Below, piece by piece: positions 18,216 through 27,666 of a stretch of 50,898 bases of DNA. Below the pieces are notes generated by a model. The model did no database searches. It was not told the DNA's origin and was given only the letters and a program-made list of their open reading frames with translations. Made by a program: the position numbers and the translations under genes. Source of the stretch: Nostoc sp. CMAA1605 (GTDB lineage: Bacteria; Cyanobacteriota; Cyanobacteriia; Cyanobacteriales; Nostocaceae); assembly GCF_021596505.1 (NCBI RefSeq), contig NZ_PJIZ01000042.1, forward strand, positions 1 through 50,898. The letters run 5' to 3'. Position 1 is the first letter of the stretch, and every line of letters starts with the position of its first letter.

Positions 18216-19607
18216 TTATCTTCTACCAACACCTACATATTGGAATCCAGCACGGATCATGGTTTCGGGGTCGAGAAAGTTACGACCGTCGATAATTACA
18301 GGATTATTCATCAATTTTGCCATCTTGCTGTAGTCAAGAGAGCTAAATTGCTGCCATTCAGTGACGAGTACCAACGCATCACAACCATCAGCTAAACGTT
18401 CAGCATCAGTTTCTACCAACACACCGGAAAGGCCATGACGCATTCCGGTTTGGGAAATGATGGGGTCATAGGCCTTAACCTTAGCACCCAAGCGGTTTAG
18501 CTGTTCGATTAAATTGAGTGCTGGCGCATCGCGTAAATCGTCAGTATCAGGTTTGAAGGTCAAACCCAATAAACCAACTGTTTTACCTTTGAGGATTTTT
18601 AAAGCTTGCTGGAGTTTTTCTAATGCAATCAGACGTTGACGTTCGTTAACACTAACGGCAGATTTTAATAACTGAGCCTCATAACCGTAATCATCAGCAG
18701 TGTGAATCAACGCTGAAACGTCTTTGGGGAAACAAGAACCACCCCAACCAATACCAGCTTGTAAGAATTTGCCACCAATACGGGAGTCTAAACCAATACC
18801 TTTGGCTACTTGAGTTACATCAGCACCAACGCGATCGCAAATGTTAGCTACTTCGTTAATAAAACTAATCTTAGTTGCTAAGAAAGCATTAGCAGCATAT
18901 TTAATCATTTCTGCTGAACTCAAGTCTGTTACCAACACAGGTACAGAGGGTGCAGATTTATCCTCAGCAAATTTGCGCTCTACAATTGGTGCATAGAGTT
19001 CTTGCATCATGGAAACGGCTTTTGTACTGTTACCACCCAAGACGATGCGGTCAGGGTTAAATGTATCGTATACAGCCGAACCTTCCCGTAAAAACTCTGG
19101 GTTACTCACGACATCAAACTGGGGTGTAGAGTCAGGTAGTTTTTCTTCACTACCGCCACCAGCTGTCACCAGAGTTTTTTGACGTTCAGCAATCCCATCC
19201 ATCACAATCATTCGTACCCAGTCGCCTGAACCGATGGGAACTGTGGATTTGTTAACAATTACCTTATAACCCCCGTTGAGGTTAGCACCAATACCACGCG
19301 CTACCGCCTCGACATAACGAGTATCACTTTCGCCAGTGGGTAAAGGTGGTGTACCTACAGCAATAAATAAAATTTCTCCGTGAGCAACCCCAGCAGCTAA
19401 ATCCGTTGAGAATTCTATTTTGCCGGTTTGAATTGCAGACTGCATGATTTCTGATAATCCAGGCTCAAAAATCGGCGACTGCCCAGATTTCATCAATTTA
19501 ACTTTTTCTTCGTTATTATCTACACAAATAACATCGTGTCCGATGTGAGCTAAACAAGCACCTGTAACCAAGCCAACGTAACCAGTACCTATTACACAAA
19601 CACGCAT
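18216..19607 (-). CDS. ugd: UDP-glucose 6-dehydrogenase
   Basis: Oxidises UDP-glucose to UDP-glucuronate with two NAD+. The 463-residue protein opens with a Rossmann motif GTGYVGLVTGACLAHIGHDV, then AVGTPPLPTGE, NKSTVPIGSGDWV, SNPEFLREGSAV and the catalytic-cysteine motif GWGGSCFPKDVSAL. The C-terminal half has LGLTFKPDTDDLRDAPAL. It lies downstream of the UDP-glucuronate decarboxylase gene on the same strand, so the pair makes UDP-xylose from UDP-glucose. A 25-residue insertion before TPQFDVVSNPEF (TAGGGSEEKLPDS) is somewhat long. Confidence 0.96.
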   Translation of the reverse strand: MRVCVIGTGYVGLVTGACLAHIGHDVICVDNNEEKVKLMKSGQSPIFEPGLSEIMQSAIQTGKIEFSTDLAAGVAHGEILFIAVGTPPLPTGESDTRYVEAVARGIGANLNGGYKVIVNKSTVPIGSGDWVRMIVMDGIAERQKTLVTAGGGSEEKLPDSTPQFDVVSNPEFLREGSAVYDTFNPDRIVLGGNSTKAVSMMQELYAPIVERKFAEDKSAPSVPVLVTDLSSAEMIKYAANAFLATKISFINEVANICDRVGADVTQVAKGIGLDSRIGGKFLQAGIGWGGSCFPKDVSALIHTADDYGYEAQLLKSAVSVNERQRLIALEKLQQALKILKGKTVGLLGLTFKPDTDDLRDAPALNLIEQLNRLGAKVKAYDPIISQTGMRHGLSGVLVETDAERLADGCDALVLVTEWQQFSSLDYSKMAKLMNNPVIIDGRNFLDPETMIRAGFQYVGVGRR

Positions 19608-19742
19608 TGTTAACTCCTCATTTTATCTAGGGGGTTTATCTTAAACAACGTAGTCCTCAATACCAAAGTTCCAATCTCTGAGGAAGCACCGCCAGTTTAG
19701 TAGCGGTTACAAGTCGGTTTAGCCAGCATTGAGTATGAGCAT

Positions 19743-20678
19743 CTAGACACTGTTGTTCAGGCGATCGCGGAAATCTGCTATCGTTAGCTTTAGCCCTTCT
19801 TGTAGAGGGATGGTAGGTTCCCAATTTAACAAGGTTTTGGCTTTGGTAATATCCGGCTGACGACGACGAGGATCATCAGCAGGTAAAGCTTCAAATTTAA
19901 TCTCTGCATTGGGATTAATTAAATTTTGCACAGCTTCAGCTAATTCTAGAATCGTGTATTCACCAGGATTTCCCAAATTGACCGGCCCGACATAATCACT
20001 ATTCATCAGGCGGATAAATCCTTCCACTAAGTCAGAAACATAGCAAAAACTGCGAGTTTGCGAGCCATCACCATAAACCGTTAAAGGTATACCTTTCAGG
20101 GCTTGCACAATAAAGTTACTAACAACTCGTCCATCATTTTCTAACATTCTTGGCCCGTAAGTGTTAAATATACGGACAACTCGAATATCAACTTTATTTT
20201 GTCTGTAGTAGTCAAAAGCTAAAGTTTCAGCAATTCTTTTGCCTTCGTCGTAACAGGAGCGTATCCCAATCGGGTTAACACTACCTCGATACTCTTCGGG
20301 TTGGGGGTGAACCTCTGGATCTCCATAAACCTCGCTAGTGGAAGCCAAGAAAAATCTCGCTTTCACACGCTTGGCTAACCCCAACATATTCAGTGTTCCC
20401 ATAACATTGGTTTTTACAGTTTTTACGGGATTGTACTGATAATGTACAGGAGAAGCTGGACAAGCTAGATGGTAGATTTGATCTACTTCCAACCGGATTG
20501 GTTCGGTGATATCGTGGCGAATGAGTTCAAAATTGGGATGATTTACCCACTTAGAAATGTTACGCTTGTGACCTGTATAGAAGTTGTCTAAACAAATGAC
20601 TTCATGTCCTTCGGGTATGAGTCGGTCAATCAGATGTGAACCAATAAACCCAGCACCGCCCGTCACCAAAATTCTCAT
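19743..20678 (-). CDS. uxs: UDP-glucuronic acid decarboxylase (UDP-xylose synthase)
   Basis: Extended short-chain dehydrogenase of 311 residues that converts UDP-glucuronate to UDP-xylose. NAD-binding [10 protein letters not shown] is at residues 7-16; [26 protein letters not shown], the Tyr-x-x-x-Lys pair in [10 protein letters not shown], and [10 protein letters not shown] are the hallmarks distinguishing UXS from UDP-glucose epimerase. It is 135 nt upstream of ugd, whose product is its substrate. The product may feed exopolysaccharide or glycolipid synthesis. Confidence 0.95.
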   Translation of the reverse strand: MRILVTGGAGFIGSHLIDRLIPEGHEVICLDNFYTGHKRNISKWVNHPNFELIRHDITEPIRLEVDQIYHLACPASPVHYQYNPVKTVKTNVMGTLNMLGLAKRVKARFFLASTSEVYGDPEVHPQPEEYRGSVNPIGIRSCYDEGKRIAETLAFDYYRQNKVDIRVVRIFNTYGPRMLENDGRVVSNFIVQALKGIPLTVYGDGSQTRSFCYVSDLVEGFIRLMNSDYVGPVNLGNPGEYTILELAEAVQNLINPNAEIKFEALPADDPRRRQPDITKAKTLLNWEPTIPLQEGLKLTIADFRDRLNNSV

Positions 20679-21063
20679 ATTGTCTCAGTTAATTACAGAT
20701 ATTGCTAGCTGTTCTTGATATCGTTTAATTTAGAATACCCAGTCCAAGTATAAAAATACAGAAAAAATAGGGCGAATTCAAAATCTAACAGTGTTAATTG
20801 TGTAATTCTACTGTGTATGTATTTTTGTTACTTTTTTTGGTTAATTCATCTAGCAAAATAACAAACATCGTCTAATGTTTGTCGGCGAGTAACTTATAAT
20901 TCATCAAATCTTCAATAAGATAAAGTTTTGTTAGGACAAAATTGTAAAGTTTTGGTTAGGGCATAGGGCATGGGGTGTAAGGGTGTAAGGGTGTAGGGGA
21001 AGAAAATCCAATGCCCAGTACCCAGTCCCCAGTCCCCAATCCCCAATGCCCAATCCCCAATTC
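20679..21063. other. Intergenic region between uxs and recN
   Basis: Both flanking genes are on the minus strand. The left part (20957-21062) is repeats: GGGCATA/GGTGTAA units, then CCCAGT/CCCCAAT heptamers running up to the recN stop. The right part (20679-20956) is AT-rich and probably holds the uxs promoter. I see no gene. Confidence 0.7.
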
Positions 21064-22815
21064 CTAATCCCTCTTACCTTGACTACGATGATTTGCGGCT
21101 TGTAGTAATAACGATTCAGCAAAAGCGATCGCATCACTGGCGGATTTACCACCGGCTAGTTGTGCTAGTTCATCTCGACGGGTAGTCAAATCATCTAGGT
21201 TAGTCACTCTCACCACGGTACGCTGTTCAGTGTTACCGTTGTTTGATTTCCTACCTTTACCTTGGGTGATAGTTTGCTTATTCACCCTGAAATGGCGGTC
21301 TGCCATTGCTGCTACTAAGGGTTGGTGAGTTACACATAATACTTGATGATGCTGGCTGAGTTGGTGTAATTTTTCGGCGATCGCTTGGGCTACTCTTCCT
21401 GAAACTCCTACATCAATTTCATCAAATACTAATGTTCCGGCTGCGTCGGCTTGGGTAAAACAGGCTTTGAGGGCGAGTAAAAACCGGCTCATTTCCCCAC
21501 CGGAAGCAATTTCTGTTAATGGTTGCAATGGTTCGCCGGGGTTGGGGCTAAACATGAAGGTGATTTTGTCTGCACCCGCCGCCGTTGGTGGTGTGGGGGT
21601 AATTTCGACTTGAAACTGTACTTTTTCCATCGCCAAGGGTTTGAGTTCAGCTATCAGTCGAGATTCCAGAGTAGCGGCGGTTTTTTGGCGTAATTGGGTT
21701 AATTTTTGACAGGCTTGAGTGAGTTTTTCTAAACAGGCTGATGTTTGCTGTTCTAGACTTTCAATACTTTGTTCACCGTCGTTAAGTTCTGCTAATTCTG
21801 CTTGAATTTTTTGATAATAGGCGATCGCTTCTTGTAAACTAGGGCCATACTTCCGGCAAATTTGTTTTAGCTCTCGGATGCGTTCTTCTACTTCTTCTAA
21901 CCTTTGGGGATCAGCTTCTAAACTTTCACCATAGGTGTTAATTTGTCGTGCGACTTCCGTTAAAGCTGTTTGTGCATCTCGAATTAAATCTAGGAGTGGT
22001 TGCAGTTGGCTATCATACTCCACCATGTCATTTAAGGTGGCTTCACTATCACCCAACAAATCAGATGCGGCTGGGGTTTCGTCTTCGTTTTGATACAAAG
22101 CTTGGTAGATTTTGTAACTCATTTGTTGCAAATCTACGACATGATTGAGACGTTCCCGTTCTTGTTGGAGTTGTTCTAATTCTTGGGGATCGCTGAGATT
22201 AGCCGTTGATAGTTCTTGGACTTGATAGGTGAGTAAATCTAGTTGTTGTAAACGTTCCCGTTCGGAGGTGCGGCGTTTTTCGAGGTTGGCGTGGGTTTGT
22301 TGGTAAGCACTAAAGGCTGTGGTGATGATTTGACGCTGTTTAACTAAGGAATCACCACCATATATATCTAACCAATCACGGACTTGGGCGGATTGTCCCA
22401 CCTGTACAGTTTGACCTTGGGCGGTAATTTCCACCAAGCGATCGCGCAATTCTGTCATAATTTGGCGGTTAACTAACACACCATTGACGCGCGATCGGCT
22501 ACGAATATTACTAGAAGTAGCCGTGATTTCTCGACTGATGACTATAGAACTATCATCAATTAAATCAATTTCTTGTTCCGTCAACCAAGCCGCTAACGGT
22601 GGCGTTGAAGAGAAAGTCCCTTCCACCATTGCCCTAGCTGTTCCTGTGCGAATGGCGCGACTAGAGACTTTCCCCCCTAAAATCGCATCAATCGCATCTA
22701 AAATAATTGATTTTCCTGCGCCGGTTTCACCTGTCAATACATTTAATCCCGCGCCAAATTCCAGTTCTAGTTGATCAATTAAAGCAAAGTTCTCAATTCG
22801 CAGGCAGAGCAACAT
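21064..22815 (-). CDS. recN: DNA repair protein RecN
   Basis: SMC-like ATPase acting in double-strand break repair. The 583-residue protein starts MLLCLRIENFALIDQLELEF, with Walker A GETGAGKS, a long coiled-coil middle (residues about 155-370, rich in Gln/Glu/Leu), the ABC signature EIASGGEMSRFLLALK, and Walker B VFDEIDVGVSG. I place the start at ATG 22815; an upstream in-frame ATG at 22869 would add 18 residues unlike the family. Confidence 0.95.
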   Translation of the reverse strand: MLLCLRIENFALIDQLELEFGAGLNVLTGETGAGKSIILDAIDAILGGKVSSRAIRTGTARAMVEGTFSSTPPLAAWLTEQEIDLIDDSSIVISREITATSSNIRSRSRVNGVLVNRQIMTELRDRLVEITAQGQTVQVGQSAQVRDWLDIYGGDSLVKQRQIITTAFSAYQQTHANLEKRRTSERERLQQLDLLTYQVQELSTANLSDPQELEQLQQERERLNHVVDLQQMSYKIYQALYQNEDETPAASDLLGDSEATLNDMVEYDSQLQPLLDLIRDAQTALTEVARQINTYGESLEADPQRLEEVEERIRELKQICRKYGPSLQEAIAYYQKIQAELAELNDGEQSIESLEQQTSACLEKLTQACQKLTQLRQKTAATLESRLIAELKPLAMEKVQFQVEITPTPPTAAGADKITFMFSPNPGEPLQPLTEIASGGEMSRFLLALKACFTQADAAGTLVFDEIDVGVSGRVAQAIAEKLHQLSQHHQVLCVTHQPLVAAMADRHFRVNKQTITQGKGRKSNNGNTEQRTVVRVTNLDDLTTRRDELAQLAGGKSASDAIAFAESLLLQAANHRSQGKRD

Positions 22816-23342
22816 CAGAACAACTCTCTGTGAAAAAGCAGGGGAGAAGAGATAGCAGGGGACTTCCAACTTAAAAAATACACTATCACTGTGTAGGCAG
22901 GGGGGCAGGGAGCAGGGGGGCAGGGAGCAGGGGGGAAAAGAACGATGTCTGATCTCGGAAATTGGATAATTTATTTTCTGGAAGTCCCCAGGAGAGAAAC
23001 ACCAAGGTATCTATCGCTTAACGTAAAAGCGAGGCTTGAAACCTTAATATTTTGTTAAAAGTAGATGCCAAATATTGTCAAATTACAGGAAGTTAAGCTG
23101 GATTTTTGAGATTCGGCAAATACCTACTAATATTGAACTAGCAAGCACATTCAAGTGTAGCAAAAGTAATTAGTTATTAGTCATTATCATTAGTCATTGG
23201 TCATTGGTCATTCGTCTTTCCCCTACACCCCCACACCCTTACACCCCCATACCCCTACACCCTACAAAATTAAGATTTACGAATTACTTTAAACATATTG
23301 TTACAATGCTTAACATATTCAATCCAACCGGCGGCTTTTTCT
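22816..23342. other. Divergent intergenic region with several repeat tracts
   Basis: Between recN (-) and the ABC1 kinase gene (+). It holds two copies of a 15-bp GGGGGCAGGGAGCAG unit (22901-22930), TAGTCATT/GGTCATT heptamers (about 23173-23211) and a C-rich CCCTACA/CCCCACA tract (23220-23264). Promoters for both genes should lie here, but none stands out. No coding potential seen. Confidence 0.65.
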
Positions 23343-25322
23343 ATGACTGTTAAGACACCTCCCACTAACTCCCGACCGATTGAGGGCGAAATCCAAACTA
23401 TAGAACAGGCGATGTTGACAACTAATACTGAGCCTGAGACATTGAGTTACAATCCTGCGGAGATTGCTGTTTATTATCAAGCAAGACCTTTACAGGTGTT
23501 GCGGAGGATTTTTGCCGTTTTGAGTCCTACCTTGTCCTTTGTATTGGGCTTATGGTGGGATAGAAAACGGGGAATTGTGGTGAAAAGCGATCGCCGTCGT
23601 GCAATTCAATTAAGAGAATTGCTGACGCGTTTGGGGCCTGCTTATATTAAAATTGGACAAGCTTTATCTACAAGACCGGATTTAGTCCCTCCCATTTATC
23701 TGGAAGAACTCACCAGATTACAAGACCAGTTACCAGCTTTTCCCAATGAAATCGCCTATCAGTTCATTGAAGAAGAATTAGGAAACGCACCAGAAGAGAT
23801 TTACACCGAACTTTCCGCCACACCAATTGCGGCTGCTTCCTTGGGGCAAGTTTACAAAGGTAAACTCAAAACCGGTGAAGAAGTAGCTGTCAAAGTCCAG
23901 CGTCCTGATTTAAGAGAACGCATCACCATAGACTTATATATTTTAAGAGGTCTGGCGGCTTGGGTACAGAAACAAGTCAAGCGAGTCCGCAGCGATTTAG
24001 TCGGGATTTTAGATGAATTAGGCGATCGCATTTTTGAAGAAATGGATTATATCCACGAAGGTGAAAATGCCGAACGCTTTTTTGAATTATATGGTCATAT
24101 TAAAGACATTTACGTACCGAAAATTTACTGGGAATATACTAACCGTCGTGTGTTAACGATGGAGTGGATTAACGGTACAAAATTAACCCAAACAGCAGAA
24201 ATTAACGCTCAAGGAATAGATGCACGCTATTTAATAGAAGTGGGTGTGCAGTGTTCTTTAAGACAATTACTAGAACATGGATTTTTCCATGCTGACCCCC
24301 ACCCAGGTAACTTATTAGCCACACCGGATGGTAAATTAGCCTATCTTGACTTTGGGATGATGAGCGAGATTCAACCGCCCCAAAGATATGGTTTAATTGA
24401 GGCGATCGTTCACGTTGTTAACCGTGATTTTGAAGGACTAGCACAAGATTACGTCAAGCTAGATTTCCTCTCTCCAGAAACCGATTTAACCCCCATTATT
24501 CCCGCATTCTCCAAAGTCTTTGCTAACGCTCAAGGTGCTAGTGTAGCGGAATTCAACATTAAAAGCATCACTGATGACCTTTCAGAATTAATGTATGAAT
24601 ATCCCTTCCGCGTTCCCCCCTACTACGCTTTAATTATTCGTTCTTTGGTGACACTAGAAGGTATAGCCATCTTTATAGATCCCGAATTTAAAGTGTTGAG
24701 TGAAGCTTATCCTTACGTAGCTAAACGACTATTAACCGACCCTGCACCACAATTAAGAACCTCACTCAAAGATTTACTCTTTAAAGAGGGTAGATTCCGG
24801 TGGAATCGCCTAGAAAACTTATTACGCAACGCACGTAAAAACCAAGAATACGACTTTAATTTAGTAGTCAATCAGGGTTTAGATTTTCTCTCTTCTGAAC
24901 GTGGTGCTTTCATTCGCGATAAGCTAGTAGATGAACTATTAAATGGACTGAATGCTGTTGGTCTAAATGTGCTGCATAACTTTACTTATCTATTGCGAGA
25001 AAGAGTAGGGATTACAGCCATTAACGAAACACCAGCTGCCACAGTTGAACAACAGCAAACCCTAGAACACATCAAAAATATCTCTAGTATTTTGAGAGAA
25101 ACTCGCGGCTTTGACCCAGCCAAACTTGCACCACAGATTGCTCAATTATTATTTAATCCAGACGTGCAACGGCTAGGTCAACAAATCACCAATCAATTGT
25201 TGCAAAAAGCTATAGTCCGACTAATTCGTGAATTACTAGCAGCAGCAGAGGAAGCTAATAGCAACAACAATAGTGATTTAGCACAACCACTTAATTTATC
25301 ACTGACTCTCAAAAGAGGATAA
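23343..25322 (+). CDS. ABC1/UbiB-family atypical protein kinase
   Basis: A 659-residue member of the ABC1 (AarF/UbiB/COQ8) family, linked to prenylquinone metabolism and membrane lipid homeostasis in plastids and cyanobacteria. Features: RLGPAYIKIGQALSTRPD (the KxGQ motif), AAASLGQVYKGKLKTGEEV (the Ala-rich loop replacing the glycine loop), VAVKVQRPDL with the lysine, EMDYIHEGENA, FFHADPHPGNLL and LDFGMM. I start at ATG 23343; the longer frame from 23298 adds a non-conserved stretch. The C-terminal 250 residues are specific to the cyanobacterial/plastid branch. Confidence 0.94.
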   Translation: MTVKTPPTNSRPIEGEIQTIEQAMLTTNTEPETLSYNPAEIAVYYQARPLQVLRRIFAVLSPTLSFVLGLWWDRKRGIVVKSDRRRAIQLRELLTRLGPAYIKIGQALSTRPDLVPPIYLEELTRLQDQLPAFPNEIAYQFIEEELGNAPEEIYTELSATPIAAASLGQVYKGKLKTGEEVAVKVQRPDLRERITIDLYILRGLAAWVQKQVKRVRSDLVGILDELGDRIFEEMDYIHEGENAERFFELYGHIKDIYVPKIYWEYTNRRVLTMEWINGTKLTQTAEINAQGIDARYLIEVGVQCSLRQLLEHGFFHADPHPGNLLATPDGKLAYLDFGMMSEIQPPQRYGLIEAIVHVVNRDFEGLAQDYVKLDFLSPETDLTPIIPAFSKVFANAQGASVAEFNIKSITDDLSELMYEYPFRVPPYYALIIRSLVTLEGIAIFIDPEFKVLSEAYPYVAKRLLTDPAPQLRTSLKDLLFKEGRFRWNRLENLLRNARKNQEYDFNLVVNQGLDFLSSERGAFIRDKLVDELLNGLNAVGLNVLHNFTYLLRERVGITAINETPAATVEQQQTLEHIKNISSILRETRGFDPAKLAPQIAQLLFNPDVQRLGQQITNQLLQKAIVRLIRELLAAAEEANSNNNSDLAQPLNLSLTLKRG

Positions 25323-25330
25323 AACAGATA

Positions 25331-25363
25331 AACCCCAACTCTTGCAAGTAGTTGGGGTTTTTA
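25331..25363. terminator. Bidirectional terminator after the ABC1 kinase gene
   Basis: AAACCCCAACT and AGTTGGGGTTTTT form an 11-bp stem around a short palindromic loop, between two convergent genes (stops at 25322 and 25377). Confidence 0.92.
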
Positions 25364-25376
25364 AAATGATAAATCC

Positions 25377-26648
25377 CTATTCTACACAGTTGGGATTACC
25401 GCTAGGTGTTGCATCTGGATAGAAAGTACGAACACCGCCACTTCTTCTAACAAATACAGCCTTAAATGTTTGACCGGCATCAGTTACAGTCAAATGACAA
25501 ACTAGATTAGTGGAACTGGTGTTAGGGTTATTTTTATAACCTAATGTTGCAATTGACAGAATTTCTTCAGCGTTAAGCGTGTAACCATAACCTTTAATAT
25601 TAGATTGAGCAGTACCGCTACCTACCTTTACAATTGCACCAATAGTATAAATAGCATTTGCTAAAACCTCTTCTCTGGATGTGTTATTGGCTAACCGTCC
25701 AGCTAAACCTTTGTCTTGCAGTTCTAAATAACGACCAACAAAATGTAAGCCACCAATTGAACCACCAGCTACAGGTTCACCACAAAATACGTGTTCAAAT
25801 CCTTCGACGTTAAACCAAACATTCGTTAAATCTTCTAAGAACTGTGCATTTGATGTTCTTCCTGGTACAAGAAATCCACCTACATAGCTTTTAATATTGG
25901 CTAATACAGTAGGATTATTATTCATCATAGTTTGAAAATTACTAGGAGTAACCACTGTACCAGGTGCGCCACACAGGTTGTTTACTTCTATGTCAAAACT
26001 ATTGAGAGTTGGAGACGGTGGAGTAACATCGGCGGGGCTACCAAAAGCTAAACCAGAAACAGAATTATTGATATTATCAAAAAATGGTAGAGAACCAGTC
26101 GGGAGAGGAGGACTCGAAGAAGAACCATAATCTGTAATGACAATATCATCTATGTTGGTTCTATTAGAACTTCCATCTGTTTTTCGGACTTCGCAACGAA
26201 CTGTTCCAGCGATATTAGGAGTAAAAGTTACAGTTTGCAGAGTCGTAGAATTAGTTGTGACTGTAGAACCAATTTGTGTCCAGGAAGAACCACTATTAGT
26301 TGAACACCATAACCCCCAGTTGGTATTAGCATCACTACCAAACTTGGCGTGTTTAATGGTAATTGTGCCTGCGCCTGTAGTGCGGTTAAATTTCATCGTG
26401 ATTCTACCACTATTGCGAATCCGAGCAGATTGTATACCAGTTTTGGCATCAGTTGATAAATTACCAATCAAAGCATCACTTAAATTCCAAACACCCGTAC
26501 TCAGGGTAACATCACTAGCAGCATAACCACCTTTAGTACCACTTTCAAAGCCTTCTGAAATTGTTGTGCTGTTGGCTGGAGAGATATTCAAAGATAGTAG
26601 AAATACAGTTCCGCCTACCATCTTAAAAAGCGAAATTATCTTGGACAT
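25377..26648 (-). CDS. Secreted protein with C-terminal EndoU-like nuclease domain
   Basis: A 423-residue exported protein. A signal peptide (about residues 1-27, ending SPANS) is followed by a beta-rich module (residues 31-174: EGFESGTKGGYAASDVTLS, WNLSDALIG, NIDDIVITDY) of a kind I associate with secreted bacterial nucleases, and a short Ser/Pro linker. The C-terminal domain (about 215-423) contains VEGFEHVFCGE (282-291) and GGLHFVGRYLELQDKG (299-314). These match the two histidine motifs of XendoU-type EndoU ribonucleases (H286 and H302); K352 in IKGYGY is a candidate third catalytic residue. Predicted to cut RNA at uridines outside the cytoplasm; no immunity gene is adjacent. Assigned by eye only. 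Confidence 0.65.
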   Translation of the reverse strand: MSKIISLFKMVGGTVFLLSLNISPANSTTISEGFESGTKGGYAASDVTLSTGVWNLSDALIGNLSTDAKTGIQSARIRNSGRITMKFNRTTGAGTITIKHAKFGSDANTNWGLWCSTNSGSSWTQIGSTVTTNSTTLQTVTFTPNIAGTVRCEVRKTDGSSNRTNIDDIVITDYGSSSSPPLPTGSLPFFDNINNSVSGLAFGSPADVTPPSPTLNSFDIEVNNLCGAPGTVVTPSNFQTMMNNNPTVLANIKSYVGGFLVPGRTSNAQFLEDLTNVWFNVEGFEHVFCGEPVAGGSIGGLHFVGRYLELQDKGLAGRLANNTSREEVLANAIYTIGAIVKVGSGTAQSNIKGYGYTLNAEEILSIATLGYKNNPNTSSTNLVCHLTVTDAGQTFKAVFVRRSGGVRTFYPDATPSGNPNCVE

Positions 26649-26996
26649 AAAACAACAAGATTTAATTACTCAACTAAAATCTGAGTCTAAACTTCATTGT
26701 TTATACAGGGATTAACTGAATTTTAAAATTAGAAAACATCGATTTTATAGTCAATCATTATTAGATTTAATAGACAGCTTACATAAACCATTAAAAAACC
26801 AAACTAGATAACTTCAAGATTAACCTTTTGCGTCCGTCTTTGCGCCTTTGCTCCTACCGCAAGCGGAACGCCTGACGGCGAATGCGTGAGCTTTCTCACA
26901 GACCTATAAGCAACACCAAATAATATTGCAAAATCAAAATAAAAACCCCAATTCCTCCAAGGAATCAGGGTTAAATTAATCTAATATCAAAAAATC
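26649..26996. other. Intergenic region upstream of the EndoU-like gene
   Basis: AT-rich; contains a dispersed repeat (26830-26893, TTTGCGCCTTTGC followed by a CCGCAAGCGGAACGCC palindrome-type segment) and the terminator of the pentapeptide gene. No coding potential seen. Confidence 0.6.
26944..26972 (-). terminator. Terminator of the pentapeptide-repeat gene
   Basis: On the minus strand AACCCTGATTCCTTGGAGGA leads into GAATTGGGGTT and a run of T (GGGGTTTTTATTTT), 25 nt after the stop of the pentapeptide gene. Confidence 0.8.
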
Positions 26997-27491
26997 TTAT
27001 CGACAACCCAAAGACTCACGAGTATCGACACCAGTTTTAGAATTCACACCATCAGCCTTAGCACAAAGTTTCTTCACCTGTAACCCATCTAAAACCGCAT
27101 TAGTAAAATCTGTTCCAGTGACATCAACATTATCAAAAGTAGAACGCAACATCATCGCATTGGTGAATACTGCATCACTTAAATCAGCGTTTTTAAACTT
27201 AGCTAGATAAGCAATACCATCAGTGAAATCTACACCATGTAGATTCACACCCTCCAGAACAGTACCGTTAAACACGCCACCCCGTAAGTCAGCATTGGTA
27301 AAGTTAGCATTCTCTAAATCCACATTGGTAAACTCACTACCAATTAAACTTTGACCACTAAAATCCTTACCCTTAACTTCATCACCAGCCGAACGAGTGA
27401 TACTAGAAGAACTAGCAGCCTCCGCCGACACAGGAAACAATAATAAAACCATCGCTAAGACAAAACTAGCTAGCACTCGCCAATATTTCAT
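26997..27491 (-). CDS. Exported pentapeptide-repeat protein
   Basis: A 164-residue protein with a signal peptide (MKYWRVLASFVLAMVLLLFPVSAEAA, cleavage after AEA). It then has about 16 pentapeptide repeats of the A(D/N)Lxx form (for example FTNVDLENANFTNADLRGGVF), which fold as a right-handed quadrilateral beta helix, and a C-terminal part with two cysteines (KLCAKADGV ... ESLGCR) that could form a disulfide. This matches thylakoid-lumen pentapeptide proteins of cyanobacteria. Function unknown. Confidence 0.92.
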   Translation of the reverse strand: MKYWRVLASFVLAMVLLLFPVSAEAASSSSITRSAGDEVKGKDFSGQSLIGSEFTNVDLENANFTNADLRGGVFNGTVLEGVNLHGVDFTDGIAYLAKFKNADLSDAVFTNAMMLRSTFDNVDVTGTDFTNAVLDGLQVKKLCAKADGVNSKTGVDTRESLGCR

Positions 27492-27544
27492 AATTGATTC
27501 TTAACAAAACTCAACACTCCCTTTCAATATTAAACATCAGGAAG

Positions 27545-27615
27545 AAGGCAAACGGTAAAAAGCAAAAGGTCAAAGAAAGAATCTTTTGCCTTTTACCTTT
27601 TTACTTTTGCCTTTT
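27545..27615. repeat. Imperfect 30-bp inverted repeat upstream of gcvT
   Basis: AAGGCAAACGGTAAAAAGCA-type sequence is complementary to CTTTTTACTTTTGCCTT about 30 nt away. Same family as the repeats at 9561-9693 and 29326-29380. It is not a glycine riboswitch: I see no conserved riboswitch core. Confidence 0.7.
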
Positions 27616-27666
27616 TGATGCCCATAGAATATATATTGAAGTGCGATCGCATAAGTAAAACTACCT

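Noticed and set aside
27492..27666. Glycine riboswitch before gcvT
   Set aside because: The leader is a dispersed AAGGCAAA inverted repeat; no conserved aptamer core is visible.
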